A stretch of DNA of 64,000 bases from Plicaturopsis crispa FD-325 SS-3 (taxonomy: Eukaryota; Basidiomycota; Agaricomycetes; Amylocorticiales; Amylocorticiaceae), in the NCBI GenBank assembly GCA_000827205.1, contig KN832558.1, positions 330,792-394,791 on the forward strand, written 5' to 3'. Position numbers and translations under genes: made by a program. The notes under the pieces were generated by a model, which was not told the origin of the DNA, did not search any database, and saw only the letters and a list, made by a program, of their open reading frames with translations. Positions within the stretch are counted from its first letter, which is position 1. Each line of letters begins with the position of its first letter. Shown in pieces: positions 23,357-35,400 of the stretch.

Positions 23357-25584
23357 ATGCGCATCTCGTCACTCTTTACTCCTTCCACTGCGCTCTTGCT
23401 CGCCGCCGTCTCTGTCAACGCACAGGACCGTTCGTCGGAGAGCGGTGAGGCCGCGATCACTGGTGAGTGTGGCGGCCTTCTTTCTTTGTCTGCTTGGCGG
23501 GTGGTTCGGGCACATTGGCGGGGCGCCGTTGTGCTGCGCAGCGCAGCGGACATGGTCCCGTTTCAATGTCCTGCGTCGATCCTGGCTAGCTGTCCTGCAG
23601 TTGCGTGCTCTCGTCCGGAGGGGCTAGGTCTCGGCCAGTGTTGTTGAGGCTCTGGTCACAAGGCGTGGGGAGTAGCACAGAACAAGGACGTAAAATTCTT
23701 GCGGAGCTGCTGCGGGGATGCGCCTCATACGCACTCCTCCTAAATGCCGCACGAGTGTGCTCCCGGCGCTGCTGATGCCCTCGACGCCAATTTGATGCAC
23801 CTCGCGAAGCTGTATTTTTAGAGCATACGTGCAATGCTTCCGTCCGAGGAAGTATCCACGTCTAACCGTATCGCCGCTCTTCCTTTTCTCACATCCCGCC
23901 ATACTTCGACCTATGCTAACGAAAAACTCTTGCAGACCCGAACTCGGAATGCACGCCGTACTACTACGCGCCTTCCGCGACTAAGCTCGCCTCCTTCCCT
24001 CCTATCTGGCAGCCCGCAACCATCCTCGCCAACGACACCACCGCGCAGGCCAAGTGGAACAGCATCTCCGGCTCGATCCCGACGAACATCTCTGTCAAAG
24101 GCACCACCGCCGGTGACTTCTCGAACTTCACGCCGACGTACAACCCCGTGGACACCGACTGTTGGTGGACGTACCACAACTGCGTGACCCCGAAGTTGGC
24201 TGGGCTGCCGATGGATATCGCTGATGTTCCCGAGGTGAGTGCTGGACGGCACGGCGGACCGTGGACAGTCAAAATTATACAAATACTTACGCGACGCTAC
24301 AGCCTAATACTCTCGGCTACGGGTTCGACGATGGCCCAAACTGCTCGCACAACGCGTTCTACGACTACCTCACCGAGAAGAAGCAGAAAGCCAGTGCGTT
24401 CGCCCATCTACATGTGCACCATTCGATCAGCTGACGTGGGCATGAAGCTATGTTCTACATCGGTAGCAACGTGATGGACTGGCCCCTCGAAGCCCAGCGT
24501 GGACTCGCTGATGGCCATGAAATCTGTGTCCGTGAGTACAACCGTGGCAAAAATATACCGATAAAGTGCTTTGCTCATTTTATCTATGAATAGACACCTG
24601 GTCCCACCGATACAGTACGTATTCTGGAACGTATCCCCCAAGGGAGGCGCAGAACTAACGGTGGTATAATTGCAGTGACGGCTTTCTCTAGCCCAGACGC
24701 GTTTGCGGAGCTTTACTACAGTACGTCGTGCAGCCTACTTTCGTGATGAATGTAGTAACTGATGCATCGTTTTCTCAGCTGTATGCTGCTAGATATCTTT
24801 GTTAGTTGATGAAGACATACTCACCAAACACCTGTAGATGGAGGCTATCAAACTCGTCACCGGTGTGACCCCTACCTGCTGGAGGGTGCGTTTTCCCCTA
24901 CGCTTCCCCTCGGTGCATTTTAGTTGACCGTCGTTCCCATATTTATAGCCCCCCTTCGGCGACGTTGACGACCGCATTCGGTCGATCGCCAACGCGCTCG
25001 GCCTCCGTACGATCATCTGGAAATACGACTCGAACGACTGGAAAGCCGGCACCGGGAACATCACCGCGGCGGACGTGGACCAGAACTACGCCGACCTCAT
25101 CTCGAACGCGAAGAACGGCACATTTAGCACGGCGGGCGCGATCATGCTGACGCACGAGCTGAATAACTTCACGATGAGTGAGGCGGTGAAGTTCTACGAT
25201 CAGTTGGCGGCTGCGTTCAGTGTAAGTTATTCAGTGAAGATATCATCATTTGTGTGAGACTAATTTGTGGGTGTAGTATATTGTGCCGGTTGGCGTTGCC
25301 TGGAACAAGACCCAGCCATACGTGGAGTCCAACTACACCCAAGCGACCTTTGCGGATTGTCAGTATCTTTCCTCCTTCCCCCTCTTCGCGCGCCAGGCTC
25401 ATTCATGACTGTGCCAGATATCAAAAACTCGAGCTCCAAGGGCAGTGGCAGCAGCAACTCCTCGTCAGGGACATCAGGCAGCCAGAGCGCGAACGCCGCG
25501 CCGCGCCGGTTCGGAGGCGACATCCTCGGCGCATGCGGGCTCGCAGCGATGCTCGTCCTCGGTGCACTTGCTGCCACAGCCTAA
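23357..25584 (+). CDS. Chitin deacetylase (CE4), secreted and probably GPI-anchored, about 405 aa
   Basis: A signal peptide (LFTPSTALLLAAVSVNAQ) leads into a polysaccharide deacetylase (NodB) domain. Motif 1 GYGFDDGP carries the metal/catalytic Asp pair, motif 2 is HTWSHRYM (metal-binding His), then CWRPPFGDVDDR and IIWKYDSNDW, and MLTHELN late. A Ser/Gly linker and a hydrophobic tail (GGDILGACGLAAMLVLGALA) suggest a GPI anchor. It removes acetyl groups from chitin to make chitosan in the cell wall. Exons: 23357-23462, 23936-24234, 24303-24393, 24448-24531, 24594-24614, 24676-24720, 24779-24780, 24838-24885, 24949-25221, 25277-25358, 25418-25584. The frame between YY and MEAIKL requires a 2-nt exon (CT, 24779-24780) between introns of 58 and 57 nt. 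Intron 1 is unusually long (473 nt). Confidence 0.93.
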
Positions 25585-26632
25585 TCCGTTACCTACATAT
25601 CTATCTCACGACCTCCACCTGTGCACGTTTATGTTCCACCGCCCGTTCCGTGATGTAGCAACGCTCTGTGATGGGGACGTCCTCTCTCTATTAGACAATG
25701 AACAGACACAGACAATGGGACGGACACGGTAGTGTAGCGCCCCCGCGCAAGTATGCGGGTATTATACTTGGCACGGACTACATATTCCCTTTCTTTGGAC
25801 CAATACATCTTTTGCTTTACCTTTGACGATGATACCCTTCTGTGGATGTACCGCTTTGTGGACGAATACACCCTCGCCAGATGACGAAAGCTTCCGCGGA
25901 ATGACGGTTATGCGCTTAGACTTTTGAGTATGTAAAGTAAGTCAGACAAATGAGCCGAAGTAGCTTCGAATGTCAACTTGCTACACGCATGCAAGTTATC
26001 CTGCACCCTCGACATCTGTCCTTTTTATGCACCTGCGCGCTCGTATGAAGTTCGTCGCACATCAAGAAATATCTCGCTTGGCAGCTGGGCCAGGCTGGGC
26101 CATGTGCAACGGGCCTCAGGCCTCAGGGCCTTGAAGCTGTATTTCAGTCAAGGTGGCATGGATAGGGTGAGCTTTGAGATGGGTACGTATGCCATGCTAC
26201 TGCATCTGACGTCCTCCCTATCCTTCAAGTTCAGCGCTTCAGCCTCAGGCGTCTAGGGCAACACGCGAGCAAGTCTGCATCGCTGCAGGCAAGTCCAAAA
26301 TAACTGCTTACATAACCACGACCACGTTCCTGGCATATAATATCTATCCATCAAACATATGTATCCCACCCGGGCAGTGTGGGGGCCGCACTAACGTCCA
26401 AGGCAGAACATGCCCGCGCGCAGCTTTCTTTTTCACATAACATCCCTGACTTTTCTGTGAACACCGCGGGGGACCCTCGAACGGCAGCGCCACCTCCGTC
26501 GTACGCGCTCGACCCTTCATACGACCCGCCGCCCTGCGTGTGGAACGCGTGTCCGAAATTCGAATCCTCTGGCTCTAATTTGAGCGACACCTCTCTCTTG
26601 TTCGGTCGACTACCTTCCAACGACGCGCCGTT
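25585..26632. other. Intergenic, about 1 kb
   Basis: 3' region of the chitin deacetylase gene and 5' region of the six-hairpin glycosidase gene. A few short direct repeats (GGCCTCAGG, near 26108) are present. No gene is supported. Confidence 0.4.
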
Positions 26633-28449
26633 ATGTTGATCTTCACTCTCCTCGCTGCGGCCGCGCTCACGTCGCGCGGCGCGATCGCTCAGAACCTATC
26701 CGATGACCAGGTAGCCGTGGTTGTAGCCCGCCTTGCGGATGGCGCCAAGGAACCGTGAGTTTTTCAATTTTTCAGCTCTCAATCTGCGGGGGAGGATGTC
26801 CGCGTGATGGGGTGGTCATGGCGAGGCCTCTAGGACAGCTGCGTCGTCGCAGAATTTGTCGGTTGCGCGACGTAGTCCTGCATAATTTCCACAACGCCCT
26901 GCTGGAGGGGGGGGGGGGGCAAAAATCCCTCGCCTACAACCAAGGGGGGCTAGACGGATACAAAAATAGCACAGTCCCATCTGCGACCCTGCCCGGTGGT
27001 CTTCTAGTACGTGCCTCGCGCTAAACTTGCATCTCCAGGTGGGAACTAGGGACACGCGCGCAAGCCCTCCTCGAGTGGTCCGCCACACAATATTCCGTTA
27101 TGTCCTCCACTTCTCTCCCCCCACCGGCGTCGGTCCCCTCCTACGAGGTGTCCCCCATCTCTCTGGTCTTCGATATCGCAAAGTCCGTCGTTTCCGGTCG
27201 CGCGAAGTCCAACGGAAACGTGACGGGTCCGCAGCCCCTCGTGCAGGACGGCAGTGCGGCGGACCCCGCGAGTATCGGCCCTGCTGTATTGCTCGCCAAT
27301 TGGACTGGGATGGGCAGTGCGGACGGGCTTGACTATGCGGGCGCTGCAAAAGACCAGCTAGATTTCTTGTTCCAAAATGTTCCAAAAACTAGCGACGGGG
27401 CTATATCGCATCGAACAGAATATGTACAACTATGGTGAGCCGCCGCCTAAATTTCGACTGCGACTGCTGCTTACCGTTGGCTCAGGAGTGACTTTGTCTA
27501 CATGGTCCCCCCGTTCCTCGCGTACTATGGCGTATTATCGGAGAATCGGACACTCCTTCTCGAGGGGTACAACCAGATCAGTCTATACCGCAACTATCTG
27601 CGAGACTCGTCGGCGGGGGGCATGTGGAAACACGTCCTTTTAGGGCCGTCTGGAAACGACGACGGCCACTGGTCGACGGGCAACGGCTGGGCTGCGGCTG
27701 GCATGCTGCGCGTCCTCGCGACGATACAGAACTCGCAATACGCAAACACGCTGAAAAGCCAGCAGAAGGACCTCGCGAACTGGGTGCAGGAGATTCACGA
27801 CGGTATTTACCCGCACCTCGACTCGACGGACCTGTTCAAAAACTACCCCGATCGCGACCTGTCGACAGACGCCTCGACTCTGAATTTCTACGACGCGTCG
27901 TCTACTGCGCTGCTCGCATCAACTGTGTACAGACTATCTGCACAGTGGGGCGTGCACAAGCACCTGCCCTTCGCAGAACGCTCGCGCATGGCGCTGAGCG
28001 CGCCTGCTAATTCGACAAATACCATGCGGAAGCGCCAGACGGAGAGCTCAACCTCTACCGCCGCCACCAGCGCATCGGAGTCGAGATCTGAGTCGAGCGC
28101 CTCGTCGTCCGCGCATTCCGACACCAGTTCAGCCTCAGGTTCCGCCACCGCTTCTGCTTCTGCTTCCTCTTCTACGTCGTCGGCTCCGACCGCATCGTCG
28201 ACCGCTGTCGCTGGCCTCGCGCACATCACTGCCGAGGGATGGCTGACGCCCGTCGTGAACCCCCATTCCTACGGCTCGGAAGGCTCGATGAGCCCGGAAG
28301 GGCAGGCATTCGTCGTCGAGATGCAGGCCGCATGGCGGGATTGGGTGGCTGCCGGCTCCCCTGGGGCCAATAGCGCTATCGCTAGCGCCCCGGCCTTGTT
28401 GGTATCTCTGTTGACTGCCGTGTTCACGGCCGTCTCGTTGATGTGGTAG
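26633..28449 (+). CDS. Six-hairpin glycosidase (GH105/GH88-like), secreted, probable GPI anchor, about 493 aa
   Basis: Three exons: 26633-26754, 27039-27434 and 27486-28449, in phase. A signal peptide (MLIFTLLAAAALTSRGAIAQ) is followed by WELGTRAQALLEW, FVYMVPPFLAYYGVL, GMWKHVLLG and GHWSTGNGWAAAGMLRVLA, the wording typical of unsaturated-glycuronyl/rhamnogalacturonyl hydrolase-like proteins with an alpha6/alpha6 barrel. After about residue 345 a long Ser/Thr/Ala-rich stretch and a hydrophobic C-terminus (LLVSLLTAVFTAVSLMW) indicate a cell-surface anchor. The substrate is unknown; pectin or wall glycan breakdown is inferred. Intron 1 (284 nt) is long and contains a run of eleven or so G. It sits in tandem behind the chitin deacetylase gene. 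Confidence 0.72.
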
Positions 28450-28927
28450 ATGCTCGAGTTGGACTAGAGACACTGTTGTTGGAGGACTATTTTTCTTATC
28501 TGGAACTGATTTCACTACATAGGGTTTGTTGCACTACTACTGCCATGGTGGCCGTTTATACACTACACCGATTATACCTCGCCGACCGGTATTGCCTTCG
28601 TTTGCTGGATGTTGTGTACGTCGTGTTACAACACTTTCTTTATAGTATTCTATGGTGTTGTCGAATTACGCTGCTTGATTGTTTCTCAATAATCATACAC
28701 ATACAGTCGAGATTGTAGGAAGTGATTATACTTAGAGTTGGAAGAATAAACAAATGAATTATAGAAGATAGAAGTGGTAGGAGGGGCACAATGGTACAAG
28801 GAGACATCACTGTTCATAAATCTTTAAAATGTTCGCGAGAGACCTAAATCAAGACGAGACGGTTAGTTGAGAAGCGGGATCTTTGAGGAACATACCAGGG
28901 ACGGATGCCATTATAGGGTTCCATGGT
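28450..28927. other. Convergent 3' region
   Basis: AT-rich sequence between the 3' ends of the glycosidase gene (plus) and the DUF262 gene (minus), where both transcripts should end. No gene seen. Confidence 0.45.
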
Positions 28928-31900
28928 TCATCCCATGCGTCCTCTGGAGTCCCTTGAATTCGGATATGGATTATAGTAAGGTTTTCGCCTTCCGTCGCTA
29001 TAATGGTGTTCTCTATTCTCCGGTCTAACACCGTCTCTCAATGGCACCACCCGCGTATCAGAAACGTCTGACCTTCGGTGGTCACGGTTTTCGTCTTGCC
29101 ACGGCCTGCTCGAGTAAGAGGGTGGGGAAGGCGGTCGAGGTGGGTAAGGCGCATCGAAACGAGACGGACGGGCCCTTGCCGTTGACGGTGGTTCAGTACC
29201 ATTAGCGAGTTGGTGCGGCGACTGGCCTATCGGTCTGCTGGGTAAAGAAGCGGATGGAGCGGGTGGGGGGATGTTTCCGTTGAGACCTGCGGTGGGCTGC
29301 ATGTAATTGGGCGGATATGCCCCTGCATTCTGGTGTATCCCAGCTGGGAGCTGGACAGGTGCCACAGGACTCTGACCGCTCATACTGATGCCCCGTTGAG
29401 CGGCAAGAGCTACCGCATTGGTCAAGATTTGCTCGATCCTCACAGCGTCAGTTTGGAAAGGAGCAGGCGGCGCCATGGGCTCATGGGCACTGGCCGGGCG
29501 TGACTCGGGGGTGGGCTGCGCTGATAAAGGCCTGGTTCGTGGATCGCGGACTGTACCGGCGACAGACGAAGGAACAAATGCCTGACTCACGGGGCTTTGC
29601 GATGGGGTATTCATGCTCGATCCGGCAGCGACTTTGGCCTGACGGATAGCAGCAAGTCTGTCGGGGACTGACGATGCAGGGGCAGACGAAGGCCCTGCTA
29701 TGGCCTGCGATGAGGATTCTTGATTGACATTTGTGTTAAGCGTGAGAGGCGCTGCCGGTGCAGCTGCCGGCGTCTCCGAACGAGGTGTCAATGGCGGTTG
29801 CGGGGGAGATGGACCCCTAGATGGCGGACGCGGCTGTTTAGGCATAGAAGTGGAGGTAGAGGCATTGAGAGGGGCTGATGCAGCTGATGTTCGTGGGACA
29901 GTAGAAGTCAGTACAGCGGGAGGGTGTGTCGGTCCCGGGGTGGGAGGTGGCGTGGGTACTCTCGACAGCCTGGTTGAGGACGAATTCCTCGGTATCCGTC
30001 CAATCCCATTCACCGAGCTCTTGGAAGTCAGGGTTGTTGTTGTGACGGTTTTTGCGCCAGTGTGTGATGATAACTTGTTGACAGCGGACGGCTTAGATAC
30101 TAGCGGCTTGGCGGCCGTCTTGGAGGACGCTTTTGCAGGAGCCTTGGGTGTGTCCTTCGCCGCAGTCTTGCTGGATCCAGCTTTAGCAGAACGCTGTGTC
30201 GGCAGCTTCTGTTTGCTTGAGCTAGCTACGGCTGACGCAGAGGACTTTCCGGCCGTTGTCCTGCTCTTCGCCACCTTCGCGGGTGGAGCCTCGTCCTCGT
30301 CGTCGCTAGAAGCGGGAGCCTGCCTCTTCCGCGTATTGACTTTTCGTTGGAGGACAACAACGGCCGGCGTGTCACCTTTGCCGTCGCTCTTCAACTTCGC
30401 TGTCTTCATCTTCTGAATCACGAAATCGAACATGCATTTCGTGACCTTGCCGTTGAGTCGGATGTCGTCATGCTTCTTACGCACATCCTCGCGCATCAGT
30501 TCTATGGCGCTGCTGAGCTGGGTCAAGCTCATCGCCTTGCGGTTGCGGTAGATGAGAACGCCGGCCATGCAGAACTCCACAGGGCTCACGCGCACATTCC
30601 GCAGTGGACCGCTGTGCTTCTCTGAGCCGGCGAGCATCAGGAACACGTCGATGGTCTCGCGCACCTCTGCGCGAAACGACGCGGTCGGGACAGTCTCCTC
30701 GAGCCATTTTACCAGTGTAGCCGGCGTAGTGGGGAAACTGCGACGAGGATGTTTGGAAATGATATATGCAATAGACGTGATGCATTGGAAGTCGCGTCCG
30801 CGTGCGTTGCCCCAGTCGATGTAGTCCTTGAAGCCGTTCGATCCGATCACATCTTTCAATATCTCTCGCATGAATTGTGCGCATTCACTGGAGACGGCCT
30901 GCATGCGCTCTGCGGGCGTGAGAGCAACACCGAGTTGGACTCGCTGAGATGGGTTCGTTTAGTGTAAGCATCACCAGGACACAATACGGTATTACATACT
31001 TGAAACATTTCGCGCTCGTCGTTGTGTTCCAATTCGTCATATTCAACGCATGCAATCTGCTTGTTTGCGAATGCATTGATGTATTGCTTAGGAAGAATGG
31101 TTCGCCGAGGTGCCTTCGGATCACGCGACTCTTTGTACCACAGTCTTTGACCAGTGATACTACATACCGGGCACGGAAAACAAGGTCAATTAGTAAGACA
31201 TCGAGGAGTGAAAATAATGGGACGTACGAGTCCCGGACTTGAGGGCGAATGGTAAAGGCTGATTAGTTCTTGCTCGTCAGATGTATCAGAGTACTAGAAC
31301 ATACAAGGGATCTAGATGGAAATGTTTGGTTAGCTACGCTCTTGAAGAAGGGTATTGAGAAATACGCACCAATCCGTCCATGAATCTACGGAAGGTCGTA
31401 ACTCAAATCAATCAAACGTGCAATAATATTTTTTGACGAGCATACCGATGGATTGAGGTCATTCTTTGTTTTCCGTCGATGCATGTTCGAGTCTCGTTCC
31501 CGTCCTTATCATACGTTACGGCTACAAGCAACGGAAAGGGTCAACCCTTCACGAAACGCGAGACAGAACATAGTAGTTACATACCAAATATTATCGGAGG
31601 CATGTAGAAATTTCGGAATATTGAGTCGATGAGGGCCATCATCTTGTCGTCCTTCCAAACCACGTCTAGGCCTCGTGTTACTGTGTGTACAGTTGCGTGA
31701 ATTGATGCTGCGACTTACCTCGTTGATATTCAGGATCCAGGTCAATCGTATTTTGAACGATCATGTCTGTATTCATGCAATCAGTTTATGCTAAGTGCGG
31801 CATGAAAGGGGAAACGCACGGTATATGCTTAGAGCAGAGTACTGGGTGATGCGCGGGGGCTTGAGGGGCTTCTTTAGCACATATTCCGCCTTCTGCTTTC

Positions 31901-32012
31901 CTTTTCCCTTCGTTTGTTTAGTCGCTGGAGTGGCGAGGGGGGTATAATCGTCTTCGTCCGAGGACTCCAGTTCAGTGAGCTCGGAGTCAAATCCATCGCT
32001 CCAGGTAGACAT
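28928..32012 (-). CDS. DUF262-domain protein 1, about 868 aa
   Basis: Nine exons: 32012..31820, 31766..31719, 31665..31585, 31521..31446, 31385..31370, 31311..31305, 31237..31228, 31159..31000 and 30943..28928. The N-terminal half carries the DUF262 signatures: IDLDPEYQRDVVW, SIFRNFYMPPIIF, CIDGKQRMTSIHRFMDG, RLWYKE, ANKQIACVEY and FQRVQLGVALTPAERMQAV. DUF262 is the ParB-like NTPase/nuclease-linked domain also found in bacterial GmrSD-type restriction enzymes. The fungal role is unknown. An acidic leader (SELTELESSDEDD) precedes it, and a 350-residue Ser/Pro/Ala-rich tail ends in Arg/Asp-rich sequence, suggesting nuclear, chromatin- or RNA-linked function (inference). Exons of 7 and 10 nt are needed for FMDGLIPFRDSITG. 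Confidence 0.85.
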
Positions 32013-32433
32013 GGGGATAAATCTCGAGTCCTATGAACCACGACGCGTAGATTTTGAAGACACAGAGACTTGTACGTAGCGGGAGAAAAGAAAGACGCAG
32101 TTGCAAGCGACTTGAGAGGATAAAGGTGCTACAAAGGAACCCAAAGGGCTTCACAATTACATACGGGGTCCTGCTCGTGCATAATCCCCGTTCTGCCGCA
32201 GAGTCGGACTCGTTCAAATTTCTTCATTAAAATTGGGAGAAAAGTGGGCTTGCACATTCTGGTGAGTGAAGTGTCTACAACAAAGTTGACTGTATTTCAT
32301 AGGGGGCGGGTAGCGACTCAAACATGTAGCCTTGTCGTCTGCGTCTCATGGGGTCCTCATAACGCGTTTCAATCTCCGCTTGCACGGTTGAACGCGTCGA
32401 CCACGCGTCTTGTTCTGAACCACATATACCGCG
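32013..32433. promoter_or_regulatory. Divergent promoter region, DUF262-1 / SMC2, with ACGCGT boxes
   Basis: 421 bp separate the two start codons. ACGCGT, the MluI cell-cycle box bound by MBF in ascomycete yeasts, occurs at 32043-32048, 32362-32367, 32392-32397 and 32403-32408. The last three lie 26-72 bp before the SMC2 ATG. This suggests G1/S-linked transcription of SMC2 and perhaps of DUF262-1 (inference, since the site is also frequent in GC-rich DNA). Confidence 0.55.
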
Positions 32434-35400
32434 ATGAGGATCGAGGAACTGGTGCTCGAAGGTGCGCTTTTCTCAATACACAAGGGCGTCATTCTGACAT
32501 TTTATCTCAAGGCTTCAAAAGCTATCCAGTACGAACACAAATTACAGGATGGGATTCGTCGTTCAACGCGATCACGGGCCTCAACGGCTCGGGCAAATCT
32601 AACATCCTCGACGCGATCTGCTTCGTACTAGGTATCACAAACATGCAGCAGGTGCGTTTAGATATCTTATTTGTCTTCACCGCGACTGACGCGTCATAGA
32701 TGCGAGCGGCGAACCAACAAGACCTCATTTACAAGCGCGGCCAGGCTGGCATTACGAAGGCGAGCGTCACGATTGTGTTCGACAACTCGGACCGTGACAA
32801 GAGCCCTGTGGGGCTGGAGAACTGTAAGCAGATTACAGTCACTCGGCAGGTGTGTACTTCCCACCGCTATCGACCCATGCTGCACTGACGGCACCTTAGA
32901 TCGCGCTGCCAAACATATCAAAGTATCTGTTAAATGGACACAAATCTCAGCAGGCGACGATACAGACACTGTTTCAGAGCGTGCAGCTCAACATCAACAA
33001 CCCAAATTTCCTCATTATGCAAGGCCGGATCACGAAGGTACTACGCAGTCATTCACGCTCCAGCTGCTACTGAAGGCGCTGCCTAGGTTTTGAATATGCG
33101 CCCTCCAGAGATCCTCTCGCTTGTCGAAGAAGCTGCAGGAACCCGGATGTTCGAGGACAGGAAGTCTAAGGCTATCAAGACCATGGCAAAGAAGGAGAAG
33201 CGAGTGGCTGAAATCACCTCGCTGCTCAAGGAGGAAATCACACCTAAGCTCGACGCGCTCCGGGCAGAGAAGAAGAGCTTCCTGCAGTACCAGAAAGCAA
33301 GTACAGAGCTCGAGCGTATTGGGCGAGTGCTGCGCGCGTGGGAGTGGACTGAGGGCCAGGAGCGTGTGGTGCGGAAGACGCGCGAGGCGGCAGCACGGGA
33401 AAAGGAGGGTGAACGGACACGAAAGGAGAAGGAACGGTGTTTGAAGGAAATCGAGGCGGCAGAACGGGATTGCGAGGATGTCGTACGGCGGCGCGAAGAG
33501 GAGATGCGGAAGGGCGGGAAGTTCAAAAAGCGACAGGAAGAGGTCGCTGAACTCGACAAGGTGCTCGTGAAGCTCCGCACCCAGGTGGAGATCAAGAATG
33601 GATCCATTGTTGACGAGGAGTCGCGCGTGAGCGGCCTGGAAGAGACCCTGCAGGAAGTGCGTATACCTGTCTATCTCGTCACCTCTGTTGCTAACGTGCC
33701 CAAAGCTCGAGAACTCGCTGACTGAAAAGCGTGCACAAGTCGATGCGCTGGTGGCCGCCTATGCCACCGTAAAGGACAAGCACGCCGCAACTCAAGCAAC
33801 ATTGACTACGTCCGAAGAGCTTCTCCAAACGCTACTTACAGGTCTATCCTCTAGCGGTACGGGTAACTCAGGTGGAGGCGGGTACATGGGACAGCTCGCA
33901 GATGCGCGCGCGCGACTTGCGCAGGCAACGGCGGAGGAGGAGCAATCACGCGTGAAACTCGGGATGAGCGAGAAGGAGTTGAAGCCGCTGGAATCGAAGT
34001 GGAAAGCTGTAGAGAAGGAAGCGGGAGATGGCCAGAAAAAGGTGGAGAGGATGGCGGCGGAGGTGGAAGCGCTGCGAGCAAAGGTGGAGAAACTAGGTTG
34101 GAGCGATGAAAAGGAGAAAGAGGGTGAAGATGCAGCCAAGCGGATCCGTGAGGAAGTCAGGCAGTTGACGGAAGCCCGAGATGCGGTCAAGCAGCGCCTC
34201 TCAGCACTCTCCTTCGACTATGCGTCCCCCTCCCCCTCCTTCGACCGCTCCCAGGTCAAGGGTCTCGTCGCCTCGCTCATATCGCTATCACCGACAGACT
34301 TTGACAAATCGACTGCGCTGGAAATTACTGCAGGCGCAAAGCTGTACAATGTCGTCGTACAGGACGAGAAAGTCGGCAAGGACCTCCTGCAGCACGGTCG
34401 CTTGAAGAAGCGTGTAACGATCATCCCATTGAACAAGATTAGCTCAGGGCGGATGAACCAGCAGGTGAGTCCATTCCATATCATCGCAAGGAATGCATTT
34501 TGAAGGTCGAATATGCGCCCAGAAATTGCAAGCGGCTACCAAACTCGCCCCAGGGAAGATCAATCTGGCATTATCTCTTGTGGGCTATCCTGAGGAAGTC
34601 GCGCCTGCTATGTCCTACGTCTTCGGTGACACGCTTATCGCGGCCGACGCCGACGCAGCTAAGGCTGTGACGTTCTCTGCGGGTGCACGGTCTGTTACGC
34701 TCGCGGGCGATGTTTATGATCCGTCTGGCACATTGTCTGGTGGCTCTGCACCTAGTGGGAGCGGCGTCCTGGTGCGCGTGCAAGAACTCCTCCAAGCCGA
34801 GGAGAAGCTACGGATAGCGCAAGAGAAAATGGATACTCTACGCGTTAAGGACGAGAAAGAACGCAAAGGCCGCGACGCGTGGAAACAGGGGAAGAGGGAG
34901 CTGGATATCAAGATGCACGAACTTCGTTTGATGGAGGAACAAGTTGGCGGCAGCAATGCTGCTCGGGTACGTCTCTACACACATACCATGCTTGTATACG
35001 CACACTCATCATTATATACAAGTAGATTGGCGCTGAGGTGGAGGCGCTGAAGAAGCGGATAGACGACCTGAAAGCAGCCGTGAAAGCCGCCAAGGAAAAG
35101 CAGGCCGAGGCGCGCGAAGAGTGCAAAAAGCTGGAGAAAGACATGGACGAGTTCAAGAACAACAAGGAAGGCAAAATTGACGAGCTCAAGGTTGGTAAAT
35201 CTATCTCCTCGCACTAAATGGTTTCTTGATGAATTTGCACCTCAGGCCAACATATCCAAGCAAAAGGCATCGCTGCAAAAGCATGCAGTTGTAGTCAAGA
35301 CCCAGCAGAAAGAAGTGCAAACAGCGACGCTGGAACTTGGTGCGCCGTTATCTTAAGCGTAACGGTGGGCGATCGTCTGACCCGCAATGATAGAGCAAAA

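Noticed and set aside
23124-23647. Open frames before and across the chitin deacetylase start
   Set aside because: Composed of promoter pyrimidine tracts and intron 1; they do not include the signal peptide frame.
29724-30416. 230-codon plus-strand open frame
   Set aside because: Antisense to the low-complexity tail of DUF262-1; Val/Gly/Ala-rich text with no motif, expected from the GC-biased codons opposite.
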